A stretch of 64,000 nt of DNA from Tetrahymena thermophila SB210 (taxonomy: Eukaryota; Ciliophora; Oligohymenophorea; Hymenostomatida; Tetrahymenidae), in the NCBI RefSeq assembly GCF_000189635.1, contig NW_002476534.1, positions 310,001-374,000 of the forward strand, given 5' to 3'. Below the pieces are notes generated by a model. That model was given only the letters and a program-made list of their open reading frames with translations. It made no database searches and had not been told where the DNA came from. Shown one piece after another: positions 54,331-64,000 of the stretch (the stretch's first letter is position 1; each line of letters opens with the position of its first letter). The position numbers were made by a program, and so were the translations under genes.

Positions 54331-54803
54331 TATATTTCTACTCTCTAATAATTATTTTTATAGTAGGAAATAAATATTTAGAATAATAATTTAAAGAAAA
54401 TTAAAAAAAACAAAAAAAGGTATCAAAATAGGTTTCGAAACTGAACAAACAAAATAAATAAGTAAAAAATGTTTAATCAAGGATTTAATTTTTTAATGAA
54501 GAATACTAAATTTTTAATCAAATATTTAATTTTTAGAGTTAAGCATTTTTTTCATTCATTTTATATGTGAATAAAAAAAATTAATTAAAGATAAAAAAAT
54601 TTAAATTTCCTCATCAAAAAATTAAATGTTTGATTAAACATTTTTTAGTTATTTTTTTTTTCTATCAGGTAATAAAACCTGTATCAAAACCTTTTTTAAT
54701 TTCTTTAATTTTTTTAAAATATATTTTATAAAATAATTTTTATTATTCTACTAAATATATAATTTCTTACTCAAGAAATAATTATCTGAGAATAGTTATA
54801 TTC
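54331..54803. repeat. foldback inverted-repeat element, copy 2
   Basis: The left and right halves are reverse complements over about 230 bases each, with a centre near 54565. Inner arms are clearest: AAAAAATGTTTAATCAA at 54466-54481 pairs with the complement around 54630-54646, followed on both sides by ATTTAATTTTTTRATGARGAA. Outer arms share AATAATTATTT, GGAAAT/AGAAAT and ATATTTAG..AATAATAA, and their outer part resembles the element at 28755-29037. No open frame inside. Likely a non-autonomous foldback/MITE-type element or a fixed palindrome. Confidence 0.6.
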
Positions 54804-55624
54804 TAAAAAATTATATATCAAACAAAATGAAAGATTGAATAAAAATTATAAAAATAAATATTAATTGTTACAGATTTCTTTTAGTTAAAATCAAAAAATT
54901 TAAACTACAAAAAATACAGAAATAAGCTAATATTTTGTTAATAGATAATCTTATCTATCTAACTTTAAGAAAAACTAATTTTTATTTAAATCATCTCAAA
55001 AGTTTAATAAAGGAAAGTAAGAAAGAAAAAGAATATTTTTTGCTTAATTTGGGATTTTCTTTTGAAATATTTGAGGGAATTAATTAATTAATTTTATTTG
55101 AATAAAAATATATAAACAATTCTAAATTGAAATCGGTCATATGAAATAAATGATGTAATTATATTCATTAAGTATTTAAAATAAATTTCAACTCAGCTTA
55201 TATTTTATTTATTTGATCATAATATGTTGATAGCTTTTAGTTTTTCCATTATAAATCATTAACTTTTTTATCATATTTTACCTAAAATTTATAAATTTTT
55301 TATAAAAAAATCTGGCAATAAATTTATTATTTATTAATAAATGAGAGCTATTTTTAATCTTAGTAATGACTTTTTGGCAAATAATTCTTAATTCTTTATG
55401 GGCTGATTCAATTTTTAAATAGGCAGTTTTGGAAAAATTCACCATAAAAATAAATTTTAATTGAAAGAAATAAAAATCAAATGAAGAATAAAAAAAATCT
55501 TAAATGAATCTCTTAATCAAATAAGTAAAGAAGATCTGTAAAAGTTATACAAAAATACGAAAAATTCAAAATAAATTATCAATTAACTAATTATATTTAA
55601 TACATATTTATCAATCTATATATA

Positions 55625-56803
55625 TCATTCTTATTTTTTTGCTTCATGTCTGTGATAGTCATTGTAACCTTTTTCACCACCAGAGAAAAGAAGACTGAAA
55701 TCGGGCATAGCGACTTCCCAACCGTTTTTAAATCTGTTAGGAAGATCAGGATTTGCAATAGCGAGCTTAGCAAAACTGATAAAGTCAGCCTTTCCTGTAG
55801 CAAGCAATTCCTCTCCCAACTTTTAGTCAACACCATCATTCAAAATTAAGGTACCAGAGTAGAGAGGTCTGATTTAATCAAAGAAGTTAGGAATTTGAAC
55901 TTCAGGTAAAGTCTAACCGTGTTCATCCTTACCATTTTCGCTTGAGCTTACTTCAGTTTTATTGTGTCTTTTGACTTCAACGAAGGCAATTTTTCTTTTT
56001 TCTAGTTCCTTAAGGACATACTTAAGTGATTCAAGAGGATTAGAGTCATACATATCGTTATATCTTCCAGTAGGAGAAAGTTTAATACCTACTTTATCAG
56101 CTCCAAAAACAGAAATCAAAGCATCAAGAGCTTCGAATAAGAATCTAGCACGATTTTCAATGCTTCCACCATATTCATCAGTTCTGTGGTTTGTTCCATC
56201 CTTTAAGAATTAGTCTACTAGATAACCATTAGCTCCGTGGAGTTGAATTCCATCAAAGCCAGCTTCTTTAGCATTAACAGCACCTTATCTAAATTCTTCA
56301 ATGACAGTTTTAATATCTTCTTTGGTCATTTCTTTAGGAACAGGGTGAGGTCCCTTAGTGTATGCATGAGGAGTTCTGATTGCAATAGCAGAAGGAGCCA
56401 AAGGATCAGAGCCGCCAATGAATTCCTTAAGAACAGCTCTACCAGAGTGCCAAATTTGTAAAACTATTTTACCACCCTTTTCATGAACCTTTTAAGTAAC
56501 TTTCTTCCATCCTTCAACCTATTCTTTTGAATAAATACCACCTGATCCAGGGAAGGCGTTTGATAAAGGAGAAATCTGACTGCATTCAGTAAGAATGAGT
56601 CCAAAATCTGCTCTTTAAGCATAGTAGTCAGCCATTAAGTCATTGGGGATACCAGTAGTTGGATCACCTCTGCATCTGGTCATTGCTGCCATAACTAATC
56701 TGTTTTTGACTTCAATAGAACCTAATTTTCCAGAATCGAAAAATGTTGCACCATTTTTTTTAATTTCTTAAACTGCACTTGAGCTTGAAGAAGAACAACC
56801 CAT
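55625..56803 (-). CDS. Old Yellow Enzyme-like flavin oxidoreductase B
   Basis: NADH:flavin oxidoreductase/OYE family, 392 residues, intronless. Starts MGCSSSSS, a dual-acylation signal. All expected blocks are present: GSIEVKNRLVMAAMTRCRGD, ECSQISPLSNAFPG, VLQIWHSGRA, substrate-binding LHGANGYLVDQF with the His/Asn pair and the Tyr proton donor, DGTNHRTDEYGG, VGIKLSPTGRYNDMYD, NPDLPNRF. It should reduce activated C=C bonds of alpha,beta-unsaturated carbonyls using FMN and NAD(P)H. Standard-code ORF finding splits the gene because several Gln codons are TAA. The end is HRHEAKKQE then TGA. Closest in sequence to copy D and the truncated copy; their near identity over long blocks indicates fairly recent duplication. 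Confidence 0.94.
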
Positions 56804-58153
56804 TATTAATATCTTGAAAATATTGTTTTTTTTATTGTTAGTTTTTTGATTGATTTAGTTTTTTAGTTAGCTATTTAAAAATTTTATAATAAATAAATTA
56901 TTTTGGATTCAAAAACTGAATAAAAATTTTTAAATGACAAAAAAAAAATATTAATAATGGAAAAAAGATAGAAAAACAATAAAATTTATTTAAAAATTAC
57001 ATCGCTGTTTACCCACTTGAAAGTTTTCTATTCGAAAAATTAAAGAATAAAAAAAGTATCAAAGAAAATTCTTAATATAATTACTAATTAAATCTTGTAT
57101 CCTTAAATTAATTCAGGCTAGAAAATTAGCTTTAATAAAATAAAGTCAATTATAATGTGAGTTTATTCGATGTATTATACTATCTTCTGAATTATTTAAA
57201 TCATGCAATAAAGCAAAAAACCAAAATTAGATAACAAAGATAAATAAAAATTAAACATAAAAAAAATATAAACTTATTTTTAAATTTTTATTCCAAAAGT
57301 AAATAATCGAATAAAATTTCTAATTAAAAATCTTTTAGAACAATCTTAGAAATCACAAAGAAAAAAAGAAAAGAAGCATAAATATTCATTATATTTTTAA
57401 ATAGAATAAAATAATAATTTCACTATTGATTTTATTTAAATATTTATTTAGTTAATCTTTTACTATTTATCTTTTTATTTCCTAAATACATTTTTTTTTT
57501 CTATTCTAATAACTCTTTAAAATTTTAGCTATATAAAGGCGAAATATGACAAATCTTTTGTTTGTCTTATTTTTGTAAATATTTTATAGCTTTATCAATT
57601 AAAAAAATTGATCATAAAAAATAATGTAGATTTGAAAATCACTCAAATTTAATAAATTCTTAAAAATTTAATTGTATATTTTAAATTAACTAAAATTAGT
57701 AAATACTTAATACTGTGCATTTTTATAAATTAACTACCATCTTTATTACAAATTTTTTTTATAATTTGGGTTTATTCTAGTTAAATTGCTAAATAAAAAT
57801 ACCATTTTTTATCTGTCTACACTTTTTAAGATAAAATAAAAATCTGATTTATCACCATTTTATAATAGCCGTACATTTTGAAACAAACTTGCTTTATAGA
57901 TTAAATAGTAATAAAACTGTTATTACAATCAATCTAAATAACTTAAATAATTTAAATAATTATTAATATTATTTATTTAAGATGAATAAAAGACTTTTAA
58001 GATGAAATGAGTTAACAGTATTCGTATATATATTAATAAAACTGCAAAAATTATTTGATTAATTATTTGTTTAATTTGATTTTTTTATTATTTTTTTAAT
58101 TGTAAGTTAATTTAAAGAAGATTTTTATCTTTTACTAATCCGTTTTTGCTTAA
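56804..58153. other. intergenic region, left half of a tandem duplication
   Basis: A+T-rich. From about 57505 onward the sequence is repeated at about 58795-59357, including a TTTAGCTATATAAAGG landmark (57535 and 58814) and TCTGTCTACACTTTTTAAG. It is the 3' flank of an OYE copy, duplicated with it. Confidence 0.65.
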
Positions 58154-58563
58154 TCTTGACTTTTATGTAATAGCAGTGGATAATCAGTATAACCTTTAGT
58201 ACCAGGAGTGAAAAAGGTTGCATGGTCAGCTTTGGTCAACTCTAAACCTTATTTAAATCTATTAGGCAAGTCAGGATTACTAATAGTAAGTAAACCAAAG
58301 CTAATAAAGTCAGCCTATTTATTTTTAAGTAAATCCAAACCTTCTTCTTTTGTGATTCCCTCATTTAATATAAGGGTATTCTTATAAAGATTTCTAATTT
58401 ATTAGAAAATATAAGGCCATTATTTTTTGGGTTAAGTTTATCCGAACTAATCTTTTTCTTCATTTTAATCCTTAGATTGTTGAAGTTATTCATGTCTTTT
58501 AAGTTTAACAAAAGCTATTTTCTTTTTTTCTAATTCAGCAAGTACATATTTCATAAGTTCCTT
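58154..58563 (-). pseudogene. truncated, frameshifted OYE copy C
   Basis: Matches the last part of OYE gene D from KELMKYVLAELEKKKIAFV to the end. It lacks the first two thirds: no start, no FMN-binding first strands and no substrate-binding HGANGY. Near the end it has CCACTG where D has CCAACTG, a one-base deletion that shifts the frame and skips the stop. Many silent and replacement changes (for example DG to EG before ITKEEGLDLL) show it is not recent. Similarity to D stops at 58563 in the AAGTTCCTT sequence. A 33-base stretch that also occurs at 62161-62193 follows directly. Broken relic of the OYE array. Confidence 0.85.
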
Positions 58564-59357
58564 TATGAATGAAAATAAAAATATCATCATTAAAAAAATC
58601 TTTATGTTTTTTATATGTAAAATTAAGTTTGATATATCCTACTATATTGATGGTGATGAATTTAATTTTTAATAAATTTTAAATATTATAATGTACTATA
58701 AATATAGTTAATGCTAATAGTAAATAAGTTGATAATTATCTTTATTTAACATCCTTAAATGAAAAATAAAATTTTATAATACTTTTACAAGAAATCTAAT
58801 AATTATTTAAAAATTTAGCTATATAAAGGGGTAAATATTATAAATCTATTGTTTGTCTTTTTTAAAAAATATTTTATAGTGAAAAAAATAGATGATAAGA
58901 AATCGTGTAGATTTTGAAAATCTACTCAGTTTTATAAATTAAAAACCAACTTTATTACACTTTTTTTAAAAATTTTGGTCTATGCTTGGCAAATAACTCA
59001 ATAAAAATACAATTTTTGTCTGTCTACACTTTTTAAGGAAAAATCAAAATCTAATTTATCTCCATTTTATAATAGTAATATACATTGAAATAAACTTGCT
59101 TTATTGAATAAATAGTAATAAAACTTTCATATTTAATTGAATCCACATAAATATGTTAAATAATTATCAATATTATTTTTTTAAGATGAACAAAAGATTT
59201 TTAAGATGATATGAATTAAACAGTATTCGTATGTATTTTCATAAAACTACACAATTTATTTGATTAATTATTTGTTTAGTTTGATTTTTTTATTATTTAT
59301 ATAAATGTAAGTTAATTTAAAGAAAATTTTATCTTTTACTAATCCGTTTTTGCTTAA
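58564..59357. other. intergenic region, right half of the duplication
   Basis: Begins with TTTATGAATGAAAATAAAAA, shared with 62161, and from about 58795 repeats the 57505 region. It is the 3' flank of OYE gene D. No coding signal. Confidence 0.6.
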
Positions 59358-60536
59358 TCATGACTTTTATGTTTAAGCAGTTGGATAATCAGAATAACCT
59401 TTAGCACCAGGAGTGAAAAAGGTTGTATAGTCAGCTTTGGCCAACTCTAAACCTTATTTAAATCTATAAGGCAAGTCAGGGTTACTAATAGCAAACTAAC
59501 CAAAGCTAATAAAATCAGCCTATCTATTTTTAAGTAAATCCAAACCTTCTTCTTTTGTGATTCCATCATTTAATATAAGGGTACCCTTATAAAGATTTCT
59601 AATTTATTAGAAAATATCAGGCCATTATTTTTTGGGTTAAGTTTATCCGAAATCATCATTTTCTTAGTTAGGATCCTTAGAACTTTCAAGAAATCCATGT
59701 CTTTTAACTTCAACAAAAGCAATTTTCTTTTTTTCTAATTCAGCAAGAACATATTTCATAAGTTCCTTAGGATTAGAGTCATACATATCATTATATCTAC
59801 CAGTAGGTGAAAGTTTGATACCTACTTTATCGGCACCAAATACTGAAATCAATGCATCTAAACATTCTAAAAGGAATCTTGTTCTGTTAGCTATACTTCC
59901 ACCGTATTCATCAGTTCTCTTATTTGTTCCATCTCTTAAGAACTAGTCAACCAAATATCCATTAGCTCCATGAAGTTAAACGCCATCAAAACCAGCTTCT
60001 TTAGCATTTAAAGCTCCTTATCTGAATTCTTCAACTACTTTCTTTATGTCTTCTTTGGTCATTTCTTTGGGGACAGGGTGAGGACCTTTTGTGTAAGCAT
60101 GGGGAGTTCTAATAGCAATAGCAGAAGGAGCTAAAGGATCAGCGCCTCCAATAAATTCCTTGAGGACAGCTCTGCCAGAATGCCAAATTTGAAGAACTAT
60201 TTTACCACCTTTTTCATGGACCTTTTGGGTGACTTTCTTCCATCCTTCAACTTATTCTTTCGAGTAGATACCAGCAGACCCAGGGAATGCATTAGACAAA
60301 GGAGAAATTTAACTGCATTCAGTAAGAATCATTCCAAAACTGGCTCTTTATGAATAATAGTCAACCATAATATCGTTGGCAATACCAGTAGCAGGATTAG
60401 CTCTGCATCTAGTGAGAGCAGCCATTACAAATCTATTTTTAACTTGAATAGAACCAATTTTTCCTGTCTGGAAGTAAAGTGATAAATCATTTTTAATATC
60501 AGCTTCAACAACTTCATTAGATGATGTGCAACCCAT
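59358..60536 (-). CDS. Old Yellow Enzyme-like flavin oxidoreductase D
   Basis: NADH:flavin oxidoreductase/OYE family, 392 residues, intronless. Starts MGCTSSNE with the Met-Gly-Cys acylation motif. Motifs: GSIQVKNRFVMAALTRCRAN, GMILTECSQISPLSNAFPGS, VLQIWHSGRAVLKEF, LHGANGYLVDQF with His, Asn and Tyr intact, DGTNKRTDEYGG, VGIKLSPTGRYNDMYD, NPDLPYRF. The C-terminus (FFTPGAKGYSDYPTAQTQKS) ends at TGA. Long runs are identical or nearly so to gene B, marking the pair as recent duplicates; A is much more diverged. Likely reductase of electrophilic enones at a membrane surface. Several Gln are encoded by TAA or TAG. Confidence 0.94.
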
Positions 60537-62514
60537 TTATAACTATTTTGAATGTACTTTTACTTTTTATTAATTTGTTTTATTTAATTTTTTTTATGAA
60601 TTATGAATTATTTTAACTATAATTCAATCAAAATATTTAAAGTCGAATAACCAAATAATAATCAGTTTACAACTTTGAAATTTATTTGATACAAATAGAG
60701 ATAAAATTTCTTAAGAACAAATGATCCTTAATTAACAATTTATACTAAATTTTTTTTGAAGAGTTCTATGGAAATAAAAAAGAAAATCCAAAGAATGATA
60801 TAGAATGTTTTTTAATTAATTTACTCTTTTATTTATATCCTAATAAACAGTAATAGTTTAAAGAAGCAAAATATAACAAATAACATGTATAACAAATGTA
60901 TAATATTTTTTTGATATCGAAAAATATTTTTAAAATTCCTATGTTTTAAATAATTCACTTATTTACTTAAATATTTATGTCTCAATAAATTCGCCATATC
61001 TAAGGTAGTTGATATTTAAAAAAATTTATCATTTTTTAAAAAAAGTTCAAAATAATAAATTTATTAATTAAATCCCACAAAAAAAAAAGTAAAAAGGATT
61101 ACAAGCACTTTTACAATGAATTTTTTTTTTAATAATTTTATTATCTTTAAATTTATATAAATTAATCAGAAATGCTAAGAATGTGCTGTATTGGTAGTTT
61201 CAAAGAAGAAAATCAATTAAGTTCTCAGTAACTTAAATAGATTTTTAATTTAATTAATATTAAAAATTTATTCTTTTCTTGTTTATGAGTGTAAATTGTA
61301 AATTTAACAATTTAATTAATAATAAAATAGAAGCTTTCTTATCAAGAAAAAGAACTTTTAAAGAAAAATTTTAGATTCTTCTGAAACTAGTTCTATTTTT
61401 CCATAAATAAAAAAGATTCATATTCCTACTCATTCATCCACTCGCTCATCATGAATATCGTTTTAAAATATAAATAAGTTTAAATGACTTAGCTTTATTT
61501 GTAAATTACTACATTTTATCTTGATTTTTATGAAATTTTTTTATTACTAATATATTTGAATATGCCGTATCCTCATATATTTAGGTCTGATAATATTAAT
61601 TCTAGAAATTTTCTTTTTTTTATGACTATAAGGGGAACTGGAGCTTTGATAGAGGTTTTAGAGTAATATATGAGGATTTATGATATGTAAAACTTGCTTC
61701 CTTAATCTAATAAAGAATTAAATAAGATATAATCAACATTAAATTCAATAGATTGATATATGTTAATAGGTAAACAAATCTTTAAATATAATAAAAATAA
61801 TTTAAAATAAATTTAATTTTAAAACAATAAAATAAAATTAACACTAAATTGTTATTTATTATGATAAAAACAATATCATTTCATATTATAATATTTAACA
61901 ATTTACTGGTTTTATAAATATAATAAGCAAAGATATTTTATATTACTAAAATTTGTATCATTAATTTAACAATGAAAATAAAAATATTAATTATTTATTT
62001 TATATTGATTTATTGTAAAATGTTTTTTATTGAGATATTAGTAAAGTTAGATATAAATATATCCTTTTTATAGTTAAAATTATTTAGTATAAAATAACTA
62101 CTTCATAAACAAACAATACTTTGTATTTTAGAATATAAAATATTTTAAATAGCATTAAAATTTATGAATGAAAATAAAAATGTCATCATTAAATTTATTT
62201 TATAAGTATGTTTTTTAAGCTATTTAAAGGTTTGAGATTTAAAACATAAATTAAATGTATTTATTCTAATTACTAATACAACCTATCTTAAATGTTGATT
62301 TAATTATTTATTTATTTAAAAATATTCATCAATGAGGTGAAAAAAAATAAAATATTCATAAAGGTTTTTAAACTAAAATATTTCTTAGAGTGAATATACA
62401 TAATATATATTTCTAACTACTTATCATGAACTGAATTTTTTTAATTATTTTTGATAAAATTGCCTTTCATATATGAAAATTAATTAATTTTATAAAAAGA
62501 ATATATTTGAATAA
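60537..62514. other. intergenic region with one hairpin
   Basis: A+T-rich spacer between the OYE gene D start and the SET gene end, both minus strand. It holds an inverted repeat around 61569-61677 and the 33-base sequence at 62161-62193 that also follows the truncated OYE copy. No gene recognised. Confidence 0.6.
61569..61677. other. inverted repeat with 13-bp perfect stem, possible structured RNA
   Basis: ATCCTCATATATT at 61569-61581 is the exact reverse complement of AATATATGAGGAT at 61665-61677, enclosing about 83 bases that include a less A+T-rich patch (AGGGGAACTGGAGCTTTGAT). It could be a hairpin RNA or a fixed inverted repeat. It does not match any RNA family I know. Confidence 0.3.
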
Positions 62515-63744
62515 TCAATGATACTCATACTATTCATCTTCTTCAAATTAAATGCTTTTTAATTAAGTGATTGATTCAGTTATTATTTCTTATTAGCCAT
62601 TTAAGTAATGTATTAAGTATTCTATCTTAACATCAGTGGGTTTTCCATCGACTAATAGAGATTAGACTTACAGAATAGCGTCTTCTATAGCTATTTGCTT
62701 TTATTTAACCATTTTAAGAAGCATATCGACTTCTTCAGGATACAACTAAGAAATATCTTCTTCACCAGTCATAGCCTAAAATAACTCCTTAGGGATTCCT
62801 CCTTTGCTTTATCTTTGTACTTTGAATACACCGATTTCTTTTGGTTTTCCTTTCTTGTCGCAAGCCATCAACTTTAATGGCAACACATCTAATTAATTAT
62901 TTTCTACTGCAAATCCATAGGTAAATAGTAATTCTTCATTACTAGCTTTACAATAATTATTAAAGACTTCTTCTCCTGCTTTGATATCATATTCACAAAC
63001 ATACCAAACATATTCTTCATCATGCTAAAAATTTACTTTATGGTCATTTTTATGATTTAAAAGATCAAAGAATGGGACCATGCAACCCATCTTTCCTCCA
63101 TATTACTCTAAACCACTACCTTCTCCATCAATAGCTAATTTACCAACAAATCTTCTAGATAAATAATTGCCTTTACTCCATTCAATATATTTTGTTATTT
63201 CTGGATGAAGTAAATCAGGAAACTTGGATTAAATACTCTATAAAAATTCAATTTATTTTTGAAATATAGCTAATTCCTTTTCTACTGCACTTCCTAAATT
63301 AGTTTTAGATATTTTCTATAAGATATTGTTATCCCAGCTGCATACAATAGGTGATTCAGAAGGTAGACTTTCCAAGTATGCTTTCCAGTGATTGTCTTTT
63401 TCTTCAATCAAGCACTAACCCTCATAAATCCAAAGCATAAACTCATTAGAAAAAACTTATTTATCTAATTTTTTTCCATATTCCTATTAAGCATATTCAT
63501 TTAATTTACTTATCAAAGGACTCTTAACTGCCTAACCCAAACCTAAAATGCATTTTTTAGGAATTTTAGCTAATATATCACCTTTCTTAAATTCTATTTT
63601 TGCAAAGCAACCTATTGATCCATTGCATTCTGGAGAAGGTTTTATTTCTACCTAATCTAACCCAGTGGCTCCATTTTCATTTAACCACTTGAATAAGTTA
63701 TCAACCTTTTTAGAGTTAATATTTTCACTTTACAAGCAACTCAT
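62515..63744 (-). CDS. SET-domain protein methyltransferase, SETD3/LSMT-like
   Basis: 409 residues, intronless. The plant Rubisco large-subunit methyltransferase and SETD3-type split SET domain is recognised by GSIGCFAKIEFKKGDILAKI at residues 30-60 (first SET strands), FFDLLNHKNDHKVN around 225-240 (the NH pocket for S-adenosylmethionine), then GEEVFNNYCKASNEELLFTY with the catalytic Tyr and the TYGF end. A helical C-terminal part corresponds to the substrate-binding region of this class. It should methylate Lys or His of a protein substrate; the target is unknown. The start is the ATG of MSCLQSEN, with no upstream candidate. Last gene in the window, 250 bases from the edge. Confidence 0.88.
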
Positions 63745-64000
63745 TATTTATCAATATATCAAAATACTACTTTAATTAATAAGGATATGTTTATCTCCTA
63801 TATTAAATAATACTTTTAAACTCTTCAAAACAAATGCTTGCTAGTCTCCTTGTTTTTATTATAAATCTCTGATAGCAAATATATAATTTAATAAAGTTAT
63901 TAATCATGATTAGTTATATAAAGAAAAATGGTTTGATAAATTCTCTTACAAGCATAAAGAAGAAATATTAAAAATAAAAAATTATTTTTATCAAAATCAA
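63745..64000. other. 5' flank of the SET gene to window end
   Basis: A+T-rich, expected promoter region of the minus-strand SET gene. No coding feature seen. Confidence 0.5.

Larger units (their letters stand above)
52663..55624. other. 3-kb intergenic region with repeats and foldback element
   Basis: A+T-rich spacer between OYE genes A and B. It contains a degenerate direct repeat (53541-54030) and a long inverted-repeat element (54331-54803). No coding frame was seen. Confidence 0.6.
57505..59770. repeat. 1.2-kb tandem duplication: OYE 3' end plus flank
   Basis: The left unit (about 57505-58563) and right unit (about 58795-59770) align in the same orientation through the OYE 3' flank and about the last 135 codons of the gene. 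The offset drifts from about 1,280 to 1,205 bases because of indels in the spacer. The right unit belongs to the complete gene D; the left unit ends abruptly inside the coding part. Confidence 0.75.

Noticed and set aside
55646..56461. Several plus-strand ORFs across the OYE gene B
   Set aside because: Antisense shadows of a conserved enzyme; no family-like sequence in them.

Overview
The window looks like macronuclear DNA of a ciliate of the Tetrahymena type (Oligohymenophorea). Non-coding DNA is extremely A+T rich. Genes are broken by short A+T-rich GT..AG introns. Most tellingly, TAA and TAG occur in frame dozens of times inside conserved families (protein kinase, histidine kinase, ABC transporter, flavin oxidoreductase) where glutamine fits, while every gene ends at TGA. 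All gene models here use TAA/TAG = Gln and TGA = stop. A standard-code ORF finder breaks these genes into fragments. No tRNA, rRNA, CRISPR array or telomeric repeat was recognised, so this is an internal chromosome segment.

Layout. 1-1093 (-): 5' part of a mitochondrial ribosomal protein uL29m/mL47. 2427-6431 (+): MRP-type (ABCC) ABC transporter, followed by decayed leucine-rich-repeat remnants at 6.76-7.7 kb. 8482-11221 (+): calcium-dependent protein kinase with four EF hands and an N-terminal MGC. 12.34-16.1 kb (+): long coiled-coil protein with a Gln/Asn-rich tail. 17.4-19.6 kb (+): two tandem, diverged TAF9-like histone-fold proteins. 21.3-22.15 kb (-): Bax-inhibitor-1/Lifeguard membrane protein. 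23.66-28.3 kb (+): intronless 1,553-residue hybrid histidine kinase. 29.85-34.6 kb (-): two-TM sensor-like protein with TPR-like and vWA-like regions. 36.0-38.1 kb (-): protein with six C2HC zinc fingers. 39.07-41.24 kb (-): Ser/Gln-rich coiled-coil protein. 41.4-43.0 kb (-): double cyclic-nucleotide-binding protein. 43.8-44.65 kb (+) and 47.65-50.86 kb (+): two proteins I do not recognise. 51.5-60.5 kb (-): tandem array of Old Yellow Enzyme-type flavin oxidoreductases, with three full genes and one truncated, frameshifted copy. 62.5-63.7 kb (-): SETD3/LSMT-like SET-domain methyltransferase.

There are no operons; each gene stands alone. Signalling is over-represented: CDPK, hybrid histidine kinase, double-CNBD protein and the sensor-like TPR/vWA protein. 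A second theme is local duplication: the TAF9 pair, the OYE array and a 1.2-kb tandem duplication carrying the OYE fragment. The CDPK and all full OYE copies begin Met-Gly-Cys, a typical dual-acylation start that suggests membrane attachment. Two long A+T-rich inverted-repeat (foldback) elements with related arms lie about 25 kb apart and are the clearest candidates for an undescribed dispersed element.
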